A stretch of 58,510 bases of DNA from positions 1 through 58,510 of the forward strand of contig CAJXND010000005.1 of the NCBI GenBank assembly GCA_913056385.1. The letters run 5' to 3'. A program made the translations under genes and the position numbers. Within the stretch, counting starts at the first letter, position 1. Each line of letters starts with the position of its first letter. This document shows positions 18,527 through 27,305 of this stretch, in pieces. A model generated the notes under the pieces. The model saw nothing but the letters and a program-made list of their open reading frames with translations, did no database searches and was not told the origin of the DNA. The DNA is from an uncultured Ectothiorhodospiraceae bacterium. GTDB taxonomy: Bacteria > Pseudomonadota > Gammaproteobacteria > Nitrococcales > Nitrococcaceae.

Positions 18527-19372
18527 TCAGAAAAGCAGCAAATCCACCGGCGATGAATTCAGCAGCCGGGTCGTAATGCTGTAGCGAAGGAATCCCTCGA
18601 CGCCGGTCGCCTTTCCCGGGTGCAGGGCGATCAGGTCGATCCCTGCTCGCGATGCAAAATCGATGAGTGCCGTGGCTGCCGGACGGGGGTCAGCCACAAC
18701 CCTCTGTGAGACCGGCCCGATATCCGCACGCTCGACAAATCGCTCGAGTCGTTGCGCGGCCCTCGCTTTTTCATCGGCCAGCAGGGCTTCACGACCGCGA
18801 TCGGTCATCTGGTTCTGCGCGACGGGCGACTGCTCTTCGGTGCCGACCAGGTGCAGAACCGTGATGGAAACCCCCGCCGTGACCGGATGAGTGGCGAGCT
18901 TTCCGGCCATCTCGAGGGATTCGTCCGACAGATCCGTTGCGAAAAGCAGCTTGCGGTAACGCTCCACCGGTGCTGCCCTCACGACCAGGACCGGCGTCTG
19001 CGTGTGGGCGATGATCCGCTCCGAGGTGCCACCGAGGAACAGATCCCGGATCTGGCGCCTGCGGTGACGGCCGAGCACGATCACCGTCGTCTCGTCATCC
19101 ACGGCGGCCTGTATCGCCGTATCGACGCCGCTGCCGGTCATCACTCTGGCCGAGCAGGCCACCCGATCCGCTTTCTCGATCGTGGCCACCAGGCGCTGTA
19201 ACATGGACTGCGCCTGCGTACGCTGAGCCTCGATCATCGCCGATGGCTGGTCGGCGTCGATGGCGTAGACAAGCCTGATGTCGGATCCGGTCTCGCGGGC
19301 GATGAGCAGTGCCATTCGCTGGGCGCGCTCAGCGCGATCGCTCAGATCGGTGGCCAGGAGGATATGGCTCAC
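18527..19372 (-). CDS. Tandem-domain universal stress protein
   Basis: The 281-residue protein has two UspA domains: about residues 1-133 (starting SHILLATDLSD) and 138-281 (starting YRKLLFATDLSDES). The first keeps an ATP-binding G-x2-G-type stretch near VIVLGRHRRRQIRD...GGTSE; the second is degenerate there. Such proteins protect against nutrient, oxidative or ionic stress by unclear means. The start is GTG at 19372, with GGGAGGT as Shine-Dalgarno. It is divergent from the Kef-type antiporter, which hints at a shared stress/ion response. Confidence 0.88.
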   Translation of the reverse strand: MSHILLATDLSDRAERAQRMALLIARETGSDIRLVYAIDADQPSAMIEAQRTQAQSMLQRLVATIEKADRVACSARVMTGSGVDTAIQAAVDDETTVIVLGRHRRRQIRDLFLGGTSERIIAHTQTPVLVVRAAPVERYRKLLFATDLSDESLEMAGKLATHPVTAGVSITVLHLVGTEEQSPVAQNQMTDRGREALLADEKARAAQRLERFVERADIGPVSQRVVADPRPAATALIDFASRAGIDLIALHPGKATGVEGFLRYSITTRLLNSSPVDLLLF

Positions 19373-19429
19373 AACGATGACCTCCCGGGTGGAATGGGAG
19401 GTGTCGGTTCAGGCGGGAGGATCGGACTC

Positions 19430-21157
19430 TTGGATTTGATGCTGCATTCCGCCTTTGCGGAGGTCGCTACCCTGCTCATGCTCGCGGCCATCGTGGGGTT
19501 TGCCGGTATTCTCCTGCGCCAGCCGCTGATCGTGAGTTTCATCGCGGTGGGTATCATGGCGGGGCCCTCCGTGCTGGACGTGGTCCACGCCGAGGCCCAG
19601 ATCGAACTGCTCTCGGAGCTGGGCATCGCCGTGTTGCTCTTCCTGGTCGGCATCAAGCTGGACATCAAGCTCATTCGCTCCCTGGGCGCAGTCGCCCTCG
19701 TCACCGGCCTCGGTCAGGTGGCCTTCACCGCTGGCATCGGGTTTCTGATCGGCCTGGCCATGGGGATGGATGCGGTCACATCCCTTTATGTGGCCGTTGC
19801 GCTTACCTTCTCCAGCACAATCATCATCGTCAAGCTGCTCTCGGACAAGCGCGAGATTGATTCGCTCCATGGCCAGATCGCGCTGGGCTTTCTGATCGTC
19901 CAGGACCTGGTGGTGGTCCTGGCCATGATTGCTCTGTCAACGCTGGGCATCGGCGCCGCGTCGGATGGTGGCGGTGCCGGCGAGATCGCGATGGTGCTGC
20001 TCGCCGGCGTCGCCCTGGTCGGCCTGGTGATTCTTTTCGTGCGCTACGTCGCCAACCCCCTGAGTGCCCGACTTGCTCATGCGCCGGAGCTCCTGGTGAT
20101 CTTCGCCATTGCCCAGGCGACCGTGTTCGCGACCGTGGCCGACGTCATCGGTCTTGGCAAGGAGCTTGGGGGGCTGCTGGCGGGGATTTCACTGGCGTCC
20201 ACGCCCTACCGTGAGACCATTTCAGCGCGGCTGGCGCCGTTGCGCGATTTCCTGCTTCTGTTCTTTTTCATTTCGCTGGGCTCCACGCTCGATCTCGGTC
20301 TGCTGGGAGAGAACCTGGGGGAGGCGCTGATCTTCTCTGCCTTCGTTCTGATCGGCAATCCACTGATCGTGCTGGCCATTATGGGGGCCATGGGTTATCG
20401 ACGGCGGACCGGTTTTCTGGCCGGGCTGACCGTCGCCCAGATTTCCGAATTTTCTCTGATTTTCATCACCATGGGGCTCGCCCTCGGCCATATCGGCGAG
20501 CAAGCCCTCGGGCTGGTTACGCTGGTGGGGCTGGTGACGATCGCGGTTTCGGTCTACATGATCACCTACTCGCACTGGCTGTATGAACACTTCGGGCGAT
20601 ATCTCTCGATGTTCGAGCGCGCCGAGACGCCGCGTGAGCCCGGGGGGCATGCCGACGAGAGACGGGGTGGCACCGATATCCTCATCTTCGGGATGGGGCG
20701 TTTCGGCACCGCCATGGGGCTGCGGTTGCAGAAGCGTGGTTTTGCCGTCATGGGCGTTGATTTCAACCCGAGCGCCGTCCGACGCGCGAAGCAGCTTGGG
20801 CTGCGGGCCGAATACGGAGATGCCACCGACCCCGAATTCGTCAGCTCATTGCCCCTCGAGCATGCCCGATGGGTGGTCAGCACCGTGCCCCGGCACCCCA
20901 CCGGGCTGAGTCACGAGGACAGCCGCCACACGTTGATGCAGATTATCGAGGCGGAGCCGTTCCGCGGGAAGATCGCCGTGGCTTCGCACAACGCCCTGGA
21001 GACCGAGGAGCTCCAGCGTCGTGGCGCCGATACCGTGCTCGAGCCGTTCCAGGATGCCGCTGATCGGGCCGTGGACCTGATCTGCGGTGCGCGGGAGACG
21101 CAGCGCACCCCCATCCCGCATATCGCCCCGGAGGAGCGCTCCGAGGGTCGCTACTAG
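19430..21157 (+). CDS. Kef-type monovalent cation:proton antiporter with RCK domain
   Basis: A CPA2-family antiporter of about 575 residues. It has a membrane domain of about 12 helices (EVATLLMLAAIVGFAG through the GLTVAQISEFSL helix), followed by a cytoplasmic RCK/TrkA-N domain starting DILIFGMGRFGTAMG with a Rossmann G-x-G-x2-G. It probably exports K+ or Na+ in exchange for protons. No KefC-type ancillary quinone reductase gene is adjacent. The TTG at 19430 lies 9 nt after GGGAGG; alternatives are ATG 19439 and ATG 19364, the last of which overlaps usp and has poorly spaced SD. Confidence 0.88.
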   Translation: MDLMLHSAFAEVATLLMLAAIVGFAGILLRQPLIVSFIAVGIMAGPSVLDVVHAEAQIELLSELGIAVLLFLVGIKLDIKLIRSLGAVALVTGLGQVAFTAGIGFLIGLAMGMDAVTSLYVAVALTFSSTIIIVKLLSDKREIDSLHGQIALGFLIVQDLVVVLAMIALSTLGIGAASDGGGAGEIAMVLLAGVALVGLVILFVRYVANPLSARLAHAPELLVIFAIAQATVFATVADVIGLGKELGGLLAGISLASTPYRETISARLAPLRDFLLLFFFISLGSTLDLGLLGENLGEALIFSAFVLIGNPLIVLAIMGAMGYRRRTGFLAGLTVAQISEFSLIFITMGLALGHIGEQALGLVTLVGLVTIAVSVYMITYSHWLYEHFGRYLSMFERAETPREPGGHADERRGGTDILIFGMGRFGTAMGLRLQKRGFAVMGVDFNPSAVRRAKQLGLRAEYGDATDPEFVSSLPLEHARWVVSTVPRHPTGLSHEDSRHTLMQIIEAEPFRGKIAVASHNALETEELQRRGADTVLEPFQDAADRAVDLICGARETQRTPIPHIAPEERSEGRY

Positions 21158-21163
21158 GCGGCG

Positions 21164-22171
21164 TCAGCCTTCACCGGCCGCCCGGTCCAGACCCACGTTG
21201 TTCTTCTCGAGCACGCGGTCGGCGCGGTAACTGGAGCGCACCAGGGGGCCCGAGACCACCTCGAGGAAGCCCTTGCCCAGACCGATCTCGCGAAAGCGGT
21301 CGAACTGCTCGGGCGTGACATAACGGTCCACCGGCAGGTGATTGACGGTCGGGCGCAGGTACTGGCCGAAAGTAACGATATCGACACCGATGGTGCGGAG
21401 ATCGTCCATGGTCTCGATGATTTCCTCATCGGTCTCGCCGAGGCCCAGCATCAGGCTGGTCTTGGTGAGGACATCCGGCCGCCGCCGCTTGGCATGGGCC
21501 AGGACATCCAGCGTCTGCTGGTAGCCGGCGCGGGGGTCGCGGACGGGATGGGTGAGGCGTTTGACCGTCTCGACGTTCTGGGCAAATACCTCGAGGCCGG
21601 TATCGACCACGGTGTCGATCGCCTCGTGCCGGCCGTTGAAGTCCGGTGTCAGCGCCTCGACCGCCGTTCCGGGATTGCGACGCTTGATCTCGCGGATGCA
21701 GGCCGCATAGTGCCCGGCCCCGCCGTCATCCAGATCATCGCGGTCCACCGAGGTGAGCACCACGTACTTCAGCCCCATGAGCTCGACCGTTTCGGCGGCG
21801 CCGGCCGGTTCGTTCTCGTCCAGCCACCCTCGCGGGTTGCCGGTATCCACGGCGCAGAACCGGCAGGCACGGGTGCAGACATCGCCCATGAGCATGATGG
21901 TGGCCGTGCCGGCACTCCAGCACTCGCCCATATTCGGGCACATGGACTCCTCGCAGACCGTGGCGAGCTTGTGCTCCCGGACGGTCTGACGGACCTTCTG
22001 GTAGGTCTCGCCGGTCGGGATCTTGACCCGCAACCAGTCGGGCTTGTCGCCGCGGCCGACAGGGTCGGTGTCGCGCCGGGTCTTGATGCCGTTCTTGATG
22101 GCTCGCACGCCATTGGGCTTGCTGACCTTCTGGCCGCTGACAACGACGGGGATCCCCTTCAATTCGGACAT
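21164..22171 (-). CDS. lipA: Lipoyl synthase LipA
   Basis: LipA inserts two sulfurs into octanoyl groups on lipoyl domains. The 335-residue protein has both iron-sulfur motifs: the auxiliary-cluster C73-x4-C78-x5-C84 and the radical SAM C99-x3-C103-x2-C106. The C-terminal VRSSYRAD with a conserved Ser is present. An AAGGAG precedes the ATG. lipB is not adjacent; the upstream co-oriented neighbour is a 65-residue acidic protein. Confidence 0.96.
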   Translation of the reverse strand: MSELKGIPVVVSGQKVSKPNGVRAIKNGIKTRRDTDPVGRGDKPDWLRVKIPTGETYQKVRQTVREHKLATVCEESMCPNMGECWSAGTATIMLMGDVCTRACRFCAVDTGNPRGWLDENEPAGAAETVELMGLKYVVLTSVDRDDLDDGGAGHYAACIREIKRRNPGTAVEALTPDFNGRHEAIDTVVDTGLEVFAQNVETVKRLTHPVRDPRAGYQQTLDVLAHAKRRRPDVLTKTSLMLGLGETDEEIIETMDDLRTIGVDIVTFGQYLRPTVNHLPVDRYVTPEQFDRFREIGLGKGFLEVVSGPLVRSSYRADRVLEKNNVGLDRAAGEG

Positions 22172-22189
22172 CTCGGGCTCCTTGCTGAC

Positions 22190-22387
22190 TCAGTCCTTGC
22201 CGTAAGGGTTGTTCATCACCGAGAACCAGTTCGCGTGGGCCTCATCGGCGCGCTTGCGATAGCCCTCGACCTCCTCGCGGCTTACCTCTTCCCGAAGGCG
22301 GGCATCGCTCACCGGCCGCGGATCGTGCCCCTGCTCGGGCTGGTGTTCGTCGCGGCGGGTCTCTTCCGCCTGGCGCTCATCACTCAT
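22190..22387 (-). CDS. Small acidic hydrophilic protein upstream of lipA
   Basis: A 65-residue, highly charged protein with no hydrophobic segment; it is Glu/Arg/Asp-rich and ends in NWFSVMNNPYGKD. I do not recognise a family. It lies 18 nt upstream of lipA on the same strand, so cotranscription is likely. It diverges from tusA over a 68-nt spacer with a perfect 9-bp inverted repeat. Coding is supported by the non-overlapping position and good spacing to lipA, not by homology. Confidence 0.55.
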   Translation of the reverse strand: MSDERQAEETRRDEHQPEQGHDPRPVSDARLREEVSREEVEGYRKRADEAHANWFSVMNNPYGKD

Positions 22388-22411
22388 GACGGCGTCTCCC
22401 GGTGTTGTTCA

Positions 22412-22434
22412 CGTATACTGTGCGCCAGTATACG
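22412..22434. promoter_or_regulatory. Perfect 9-bp inverted repeat in the divergent tusA promoter region
   Basis: CGTATACTG (22412-22420), a 5-nt spacer, and CAGTATACG (22426-22434) form a perfect palindrome. Each arm contains a -10-like TATACT or its reverse. On the plus strand TTGTTC (22405-22410) and TATACG (22429-22434) are 18 nt apart, a plausible promoter for tusA. A repressor bound here would block both tusA and the lipA-side gene. The regulator is unknown. Confidence 0.5.
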
Positions 22435-22455
22435 CGCCGTAACGGGACCGTCTCC

Positions 22456-22704
22456 ATGGCCTCAGTTTCACAGGTTGATGCCCATCGCGATCTGGATCTG
22501 CGTGGGCTCGACTGTCCGCTTCCCATTCTCCGCACGAAACAGGCGCTGCGCGGGATGGCACCGGGCGAGCGCCTTCGCGTCCGCGCCACCGATCCGCATT
22601 CGGTCATCGACTTCCGCGGCTTTTGCGACACCACCGACAACACCCTGCTTCATCACGAGGAGGCCGGGGGCGTCTTTACATTCTGGCTCGAGAAAGGCCG
22701 CTGA
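22456..22704 (+). CDS. tusA: TusA/SirA family sulfurtransferase
   Basis: An 82-residue sulfur-carrier protein. The signature DLRGLDCPLPILRTKQAL places the active Cys20 in the CPxP motif. TusA relays persulfide sulfur to tRNA thiolation, molybdopterin synthesis or, in sulfur oxidisers, dissimilatory pathways. The ATG at 22456 gives the family start; the frame opens 18 codons earlier inside the promoter. The nearby lipA, another sulfur-handling enzyme, is only suggestive. Its 3' end overlaps that of sohB by 29 nt on the opposite strand. Confidence 0.88.
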   Translation: MASVSQVDAHRDLDLRGLDCPLPILRTKQALRGMAPGERLRVRATDPHSVIDFRGFCDTTDNTLLHHEEAGGVFTFWLEKGR

Positions 22705-23683
22705 GCCGCGCGGCCAGCGACTCCACCACCACCGACAGCCGGCGGCGGAAAGAGGGCGTCGGATGCCAGGTCAGGCCGATGAGTTCCATGCGCTCACGGC
22801 GCTCCAGCAGCAGGTCATCACTGGTACCGAGATCATCCACCAGGCCGAGCTCCAGGGCGCGTTCGCCCAGCCAGTGCTCGCCGGTCGCCACATTGTCGAG
22901 GGCAAGCCGGGGCCGGTAGCGGCTGATATGGTGCTTGAACAGATCGTGCACCTCCTGGAGTGATTCCCGGAACTTTGCCCGCCCCTCGTCGGTGTTCTCG
23001 CCGAAAACGGTGAGGTCGCGCTTGTGTTCGCCGGCGGTATGCAGCTCGAATTCGATGTCGTGGCGCTTGAGCAGGCCGTGGAAATTGGGTAGCTGGCCGA
23101 CCACGCCGATCGAGCCGATCACGGCAAAGGGCGCAGCGACGATGCGATCGGCCACGCAGGCCATGAGGTAGCCGCCACTGGCCGCCACGCGATCCACGGC
23201 GATGGTCAGCCGGATGTTGGCCTCGCGCAGGCGGGCCAGCTGACTGGCGGCCAGACCGTAGCCCGGCACCATGCCGCCGGGGCTCTCCAGACGCAGCAAT
23301 ACCTCGTCGTCGCGCTTTGCCGTGGCAATAATGGCGCTGACCTCCTCGCGCAGGGCGTCCACGGCGGTGGCGCGGATATCGCCATCGAAATCGAGCACGA
23401 AAAGCCGTGGCAGGCGCCCCTCGCCACCCTGGCTGCGCCTTTTCTCCAGACGCCGCTCGCGCAAACGCTGCAACAGCCGCGGACGGGCGGTCCGGATGCC
23501 CTGCTCGATGCGCCGGCTCATCGCCTCGTAGCGACGATTGAGCGGTTCCACTTCGAGCTGCTCGCGCTGGCGTCCCCGACGCTTGCCGGCCATGCCGCCG
23601 AGCATCCCCAGGATGATCGCGAAGGCAAGCAGCAGGGTGAGCACGCGGGCGAGGAACAGGGCATAATCCTGGATGAACTCCAT
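22676..23683 (-). CDS. sohB: SohB-type inner membrane peptidase (family S49)
   Basis: The 335-residue protein has one N-terminal membrane helix (about residues 8-30), a basic linker, then an S49/Clp-fold protease domain. The catalytic dyad fits Ser169 (VAASGGYLM) and Lys221 (GEHKRDLT); the 52-residue spacing agrees with E. coli SohB. It probably cleaves membrane or periplasmic peptides. ATG 23683 with AAGGAG is the start; the frame upstream is open for 70 codons but antisense to the next gene. It overlaps tusA tail to tail. Confidence 0.92.
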   Translation of the reverse strand: MEFIQDYALFLARVLTLLLAFAIILGMLGGMAGKRRGRQREQLEVEPLNRRYEAMSRRIEQGIRTARPRLLQRLRERRLEKRRSQGGEGRLPRLFVLDFDGDIRATAVDALREEVSAIIATAKRDDEVLLRLESPGGMVPGYGLAASQLARLREANIRLTIAVDRVAASGGYLMACVADRIVAAPFAVIGSIGVVGQLPNFHGLLKRHDIEFELHTAGEHKRDLTVFGENTDEGRAKFRESLQEVHDLFKHHISRYRPRLALDNVATGEHWLGERALELGLVDDLGTSDDLLLERRERMELIGLTWHPTPSFRRRLSVVVESLAARLSGLSRARM

Positions 23684-23724
23684 TGCATTCTCCTTGATCG
23701 AATGCGCGTCATTGCAAACCGCAG

Positions 23725-23752
23725 AGTCTACGCGAGCGAATGTTCGAGGTAA
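23725..23752 (-). promoter_or_regulatory. Candidate promoter for sohB
   Basis: On the minus strand TTACCT (23752-23747), a 16-nt spacer and TAGACT (23730-23725) lie about 42 nt upstream of the sohB ATG, in the 88-nt gap between the divergent sohB and the ORF6N-like gene. Recognised by eye only. Confidence 0.3.
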
Positions 23753-23771
23753 GCCTCCGGAGGGCGTCCGG

Positions 23772-24086
23772 ATGACCCGGGAAAACAGCGAAACGCCATT
23801 CGAGTACCGGGGGCAGACGGTGCTTGGTCTGCGCCAGATCGACCGCATGAACGGTGTGGCCAAGGGCACGGCATTCCGGGCATTCAAGCGCATACGCGAT
23901 GATCTTCAGGAAGGTCGGGAGTTCTTTGTGCTGAATATCGACAAACCGGGTGATACCGCCGCAACGGCGCTCCTGCGCCGCATGCAGGCCGCCGGGGCGC
24001 TGTACCCGGCCAGTCGGGTGGCGGTGCTGATCACCGCCGGAGCCTATGCCCGGATGCAGGGCGTTGCTACGCTGAAGGATCAATGA
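23772..24086 (+). CDS. Small ORF6N-like putative DNA-binding protein
   Basis: A 104-residue soluble protein. Residues 18-56 (LGLRQIDRMNGVAKGTAF... then RIRDDLQEGREFFVLNI) resemble the ORF6N/KilA-N type N-terminal domain of phage antirepressors, in which a helix-turn-helix-like segment is followed by an EGxxF strand. The second half (ALYPASRVAVLITAGAYARM) resembles their closing helix-strand unit. The similarity is by eye and modest. The gene overlaps the following ctaG by ATGA, so it is cotranslated with copper-oxidase assembly genes rather than in a prophage. GGAGGG precedes the ATG at 23772. Confidence 0.6.
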   Translation: MTRENSETPFEYRGQTVLGLRQIDRMNGVAKGTAFRAFKRIRDDLQEGREFFVLNIDKPGDTAATALLRRMQAAGALYPASRVAVLITAGAYARMQGVATLKDQ

Positions 24087-24901
24087 ACACACTGGTTGAG
24101 TGGTTGCGGCCGTGGGAGCCATCGGCGCCGGTCTTCATCGCCTGCGCCCTGGCGGTGGGGCTCTATGCCGCCGGCATGATGCGGGGCGCGCGGCCGGGGT
24201 TCTGGGCAGCGCTGTCTTACTTCACCGGCGTGGGGCTCATCTACGCCGTCACCCAGACGCATTACGATTACTACTCGCAGTTTCTGTTTGCCGCACACCG
24301 GCTGCAGCACCTCATCCTCCACCATCTGGGCCCGTTCCTGATTGCGCTTTCCATGCCAAGCGCGGTGCTTGCCGCCGGGCTGCCCGCCACGGTCAGACAA
24401 TGGCCCCGGGGCCGATTGAAGCCATTGTTCCGGGGCCTGCGGGTGATCTACCGCATCCTGCAGCAGCCCTTCATCGCGGGTTTCCTTTTCGTGGGGTTGA
24501 TCTATTTCTGGCTCACGCCGGAGATCCACTTCGACGCCATGCTCAGCCTCGATCTGTACTGGTTCATGAACTGGACCATGGTGGTGGACGGACTGCTTTT
24601 CTGGTGGCTGATCTTTGAGCGCGGTGATGGCGGCATTACGCCGCGGTTGAGTCCGGGGCGGCGCATCCTGGTGCTGGCCCTGATCATGCCGCCACAGATT
24701 GCCCTGGGAGCGTATATCACTTTCAGTGGTCAGAACCTGTTCGAGATCTACGATGTCTGCGGGCGAGCGTTCCCCATCGATCCGATGCTTGATCAGCAGA
24801 TCGGCGGGCTGATTACCTGGATCCCGGCGGCGATGATGAGTGTCGCCGCGGCAATCATCGTGCTGGCTTTCCGCCTGGAGAGGGATGATGAAAAAGCTTG
24901 A
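24083..24901 (+). CDS. ctaG: caa3-type cytochrome c oxidase assembly protein CtaG
   Basis: A 272-residue polytopic membrane protein of the caa3_CtaG family (Bacillus CtaG type), not the Cox11 type. It has about seven helices and a His-rich segment, HRLQHLILHHLGP, near residues 72-84, that could bind copper or heme. The family is linked to copper insertion into the oxidase active site. It is sandwiched between the ORF6N-like gene (4-nt overlap) and the Sco lipoprotein (14-nt overlap), some 5.5 kb from the end of the cox locus. As no Cox11 is seen in this window, it may supply CuB in its place. Confidence 0.85.
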   Translation: MNTLVEWLRPWEPSAPVFIACALAVGLYAAGMMRGARPGFWAALSYFTGVGLIYAVTQTHYDYYSQFLFAAHRLQHLILHHLGPFLIALSMPSAVLAAGLPATVRQWPRGRLKPLFRGLRVIYRILQQPFIAGFLFVGLIYFWLTPEIHFDAMLSLDLYWFMNWTMVVDGLLFWWLIFERGDGGITPRLSPGRRILVLALIMPPQIALGAYITFSGQNLFEIYDVCGRAFPIDPMLDQQIGGLITWIPAAMMSVAAAIIVLAFRLERDDEKA

Positions 24902-25484
24902 TCGGCGACTTCTGCAAAGGCTCTTCGTGCTCGCCCTCGGCGTGCTGGTCGTGGCCTGTGGTGGTCGCGACTATCAGACCAAGGGGATCGAGCGGCTTTT
25001 ACCGGATCTGTCCTTCCGGCTGATCGGCGAGAGCGGGCAGATGATGACCGAGGAGGATCTCAGGGGCGGACCGACCGTCGTATTCTTTGGTTTCACCCAT
25101 TGTCCCGATGTCTGTCCGACGGCCATGGCCCGTATTGCGGCGGCCACGGAGGCCGCCGGACAGGGGCTCGATAGCGACCTTCAGGTGTTGTTCGTGTCGG
25201 TGGATCCCGGCCGCGATGATCCGCAGAAACTGGCGCGCTACACCGATTTCTTCAGCGACCGGGTCGTCGGCGCGACGGCGGATGTTGAGACGCTGCGTGA
25301 GCTCACCAAGCGGTACCGGGCCACCTTCGGCTATGACGAGCCGAACGAATTCGGCGATTACAACGTCTCGCACTCCAGCGCGATGTACGTATTCGACGCG
25401 GATGGCGACGCCCGGGCGCTGTTCCGCCCGAGCGACAGTGTTGCCGCCATGGCCGCGGACCTGCGGCGGATTGCCGGGGGCTAG
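24888..25484 (+). CDS. Sco1/SenC family copper chaperone lipoprotein
   Basis: Sco proteins deliver copper to CuA of CoxB or act as thiol reductases. The 198-residue protein has an N-terminal hydrophobic segment ending in a lipobox (VVAC, Cys24), the copper motif C72-x3-C76-P77, and the distal His162 in NVSHSS; all three copper ligands are thus present. The start may be ATG 24888 or the overlapping ATG 24885. It overlaps ctaG by 14 nt. Its TAG stop shares CTAG (25481-25484) with ilvD on the other strand. Confidence 0.93.
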   Translation: MKKLDRRLLQRLFVLALGVLVVACGGRDYQTKGIERLLPDLSFRLIGESGQMMTEEDLRGGPTVVFFGFTHCPDVCPTAMARIAAATEAAGQGLDSDLQVLFVSVDPGRDDPQKLARYTDFFSDRVVGATADVETLRELTKRYRATFGYDEPNEFGDYNVSHSSAMYVFDADGDARALFRPSDSVAAMAADLRRIAGG

Positions 25485-27172
25485 TCCTCGAACAGGTCCT
25501 TGTCGGTAACGGCGCCGTAGGAGGCCGAACTCACCAGCCTGGCGAACTTGCCCAGCACGCCGCGGCGGTAATTGGGCGGGCGCGGCTGCCAGCGCTTGCG
25601 GCGCTCGGCGAGGGTTTCATCGCCCAGTTTGACCTCGAGCAGGTTGTGGTCGGCATCGATGACCACGGTGTCACCCTCCTCGACCAGGGCGATGTTGCCG
25701 CCGACCGCGGCCTCCGGCGCGACATGGCCGACGACCATACCGTAGGTGCCACCGGAGAAACGCCCGTCGGTGATCAGGCCGACCGCATCACCCAGGCCGC
25801 GGCCGATGATCGCCGACGTCGGCGCCAGCATTTCGCGCATGCCCGGACCACCCTTCGGTCCCTCGTAGCGGATGATGATGACATCACCGGCCTGAATCCT
25901 GTCGTTGAGGATCGCCTCCATGGCGATCTCCTCGGAGTCGAATACGCGGGCGGGACCCTCGATACGGCGTTTCTTGATACCGCTGACCTTGGCGACCGCG
26001 CCTTCCTCGGCCAGATTGCCGCGCAGGATGGCGAGATGTCCTTCGGTGTACATCGGGTTGTCAAAATCGCGGATGATGTCCTGATCCGCGGGCGGCGTCG
26101 CCGGCACGTCGGCCAGGAGTTCCTCGATGGTCTGCCCGGTAATGGTCATGCAGTCGCCGTGCATCAGCCCTTTCGCCAGCAGCATCTTCATGACCTGTGG
26201 CGTGCCGCCGACCTCGTGGAATTCGCTGGTGACATAGCGTCCGGAGGGCTTGAGGTCGCAGAGGACCGGGACACGCTGGCGGATCCGCTCGATGTCATCG
26301 ATGGAGAAATCCACCTCGCAGGCGCTGGCAATGGCCATGAAGTGCAAAACGGCATTCGTCGAGCCGCCAACGGCCATCAAGACACTGGCGGCATTCTCGA
26401 AGGCCTTGCGTGTCATGATGTCGCGGGGCAGGCGCTGATGACGGATCGCGTCGACCAGCACCTCGGCGGCGCGGGCGGCCACGGTATGCGCCTCCTCGTC
26501 AACGGCGGACACGGTGCTCGACCCCATGATGCTCATGCCCATGGCCTCGAAGGCGCTGGACATGGTGTTGGCGGTGTACATGCCCCCGCAGGATCCCGCG
26601 CCCGGGCAGGCATTTTTCTCGACGCCCTTGAGATCCTCTTCGGAGAGGTTGCCCGCGGCCGCCTGGCCAACCGCCTCGAAGGCACTGACGATGGTGAGGT
26701 CCTCGCCCTTGTAATGGCCCGGCTTGATGGTGCCGCCATAGACGAAGATCGACGGGATGTTCAGGCGGGCGATACCGATCATGGCGCCGGGCATGTTCTT
26801 GTCGCAGCCGCCGGTGGCCAGCACGCCGTCGAGGCTCTGGCCGTTGCAGACGGTTTCGATGGAATCGGCGATGACCTCCCGGGAGACCAGCGAGTACTTC
26901 ATCCCCTCCGTGCCCATGGAGATGCCGTCGGAGATGGTGATCGTACCGAAGCTCACCGGCATGGCACCGGCCTCGCGCAGTGCCTCACTGGCCCGCTCTG
27001 CCTGGGCACCGATGCCCATGTTGCAGGGCGTGATGGTGCTATGGGCATTACCGACACCGACGATGGGCTTGTCGAAATCCTCGTCCCGAAAGCCGGCCGC
27101 CCGCATCATCGCGCGGTTGGGGGTGCGGGCGAGTCCCTGAGTCACGACGCGGCTGCGGCGGTTGTCGGCCAT
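25481..27172 (-). CDS. ilvD: Dihydroxy-acid dehydratase
   Basis: IlvD dehydrates dihydroxy-isovalerate and -methylvalerate in branched-chain amino acid synthesis. The 563-residue protein belongs to the shorter class of the family (E. coli has 616). Iron-sulfur ligands Cys50, Cys123 (GGCDKNMPG) and Cys195 (CPGAGSCGG) are present. ATG 27172 gives the family N-terminus ([13 protein letters not shown]); the frame is open 31 codons further upstream. It overlaps the sco gene by the shared CTAG. Confidence 0.96.
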   Translation of the reverse strand: MADNRRSRVVTQGLARTPNRAMMRAAGFRDEDFDKPIVGVGNAHSTITPCNMGIGAQAERASEALREAGAMPVSFGTITISDGISMGTEGMKYSLVSREVIADSIETVCNGQSLDGVLATGGCDKNMPGAMIGIARLNIPSIFVYGGTIKPGHYKGEDLTIVSAFEAVGQAAAGNLSEEDLKGVEKNACPGAGSCGGMYTANTMSSAFEAMGMSIMGSSTVSAVDEEAHTVAARAAEVLVDAIRHQRLPRDIMTRKAFENAASVLMAVGGSTNAVLHFMAIASACEVDFSIDDIERIRQRVPVLCDLKPSGRYVTSEFHEVGGTPQVMKMLLAKGLMHGDCMTITGQTIEELLADVPATPPADQDIIRDFDNPMYTEGHLAILRGNLAEEGAVAKVSGIKKRRIEGPARVFDSEEIAMEAILNDRIQAGDVIIIRYEGPKGGPGMREMLAPTSAIIGRGLGDAVGLITDGRFSGGTYGMVVGHVAPEAAVGGNIALVEEGDTVVIDADHNLLEVKLGDETLAERRKRWQPRPPNYRRGVLGKFARLVSSASYGAVTDKDLFED

Positions 27173-27305
27173 TTTCAATCCTCGGGTGTCAGTTGTATGG
27201 ATCAGACGGGCAAAATACGAAACTCCCGCCCTGCTGGCAATCGTCACCGGATTGCAACATGGCATACTCTCCCCCTCGAACCGGGCGACATGACGAGCAG
27301 TTGCG

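Noticed and set aside
21338-22963. 541-codon plus-strand frame across lipA and tusA
   Set aside because: Antisense to lipA and in a different frame from tusA; no domain pattern.
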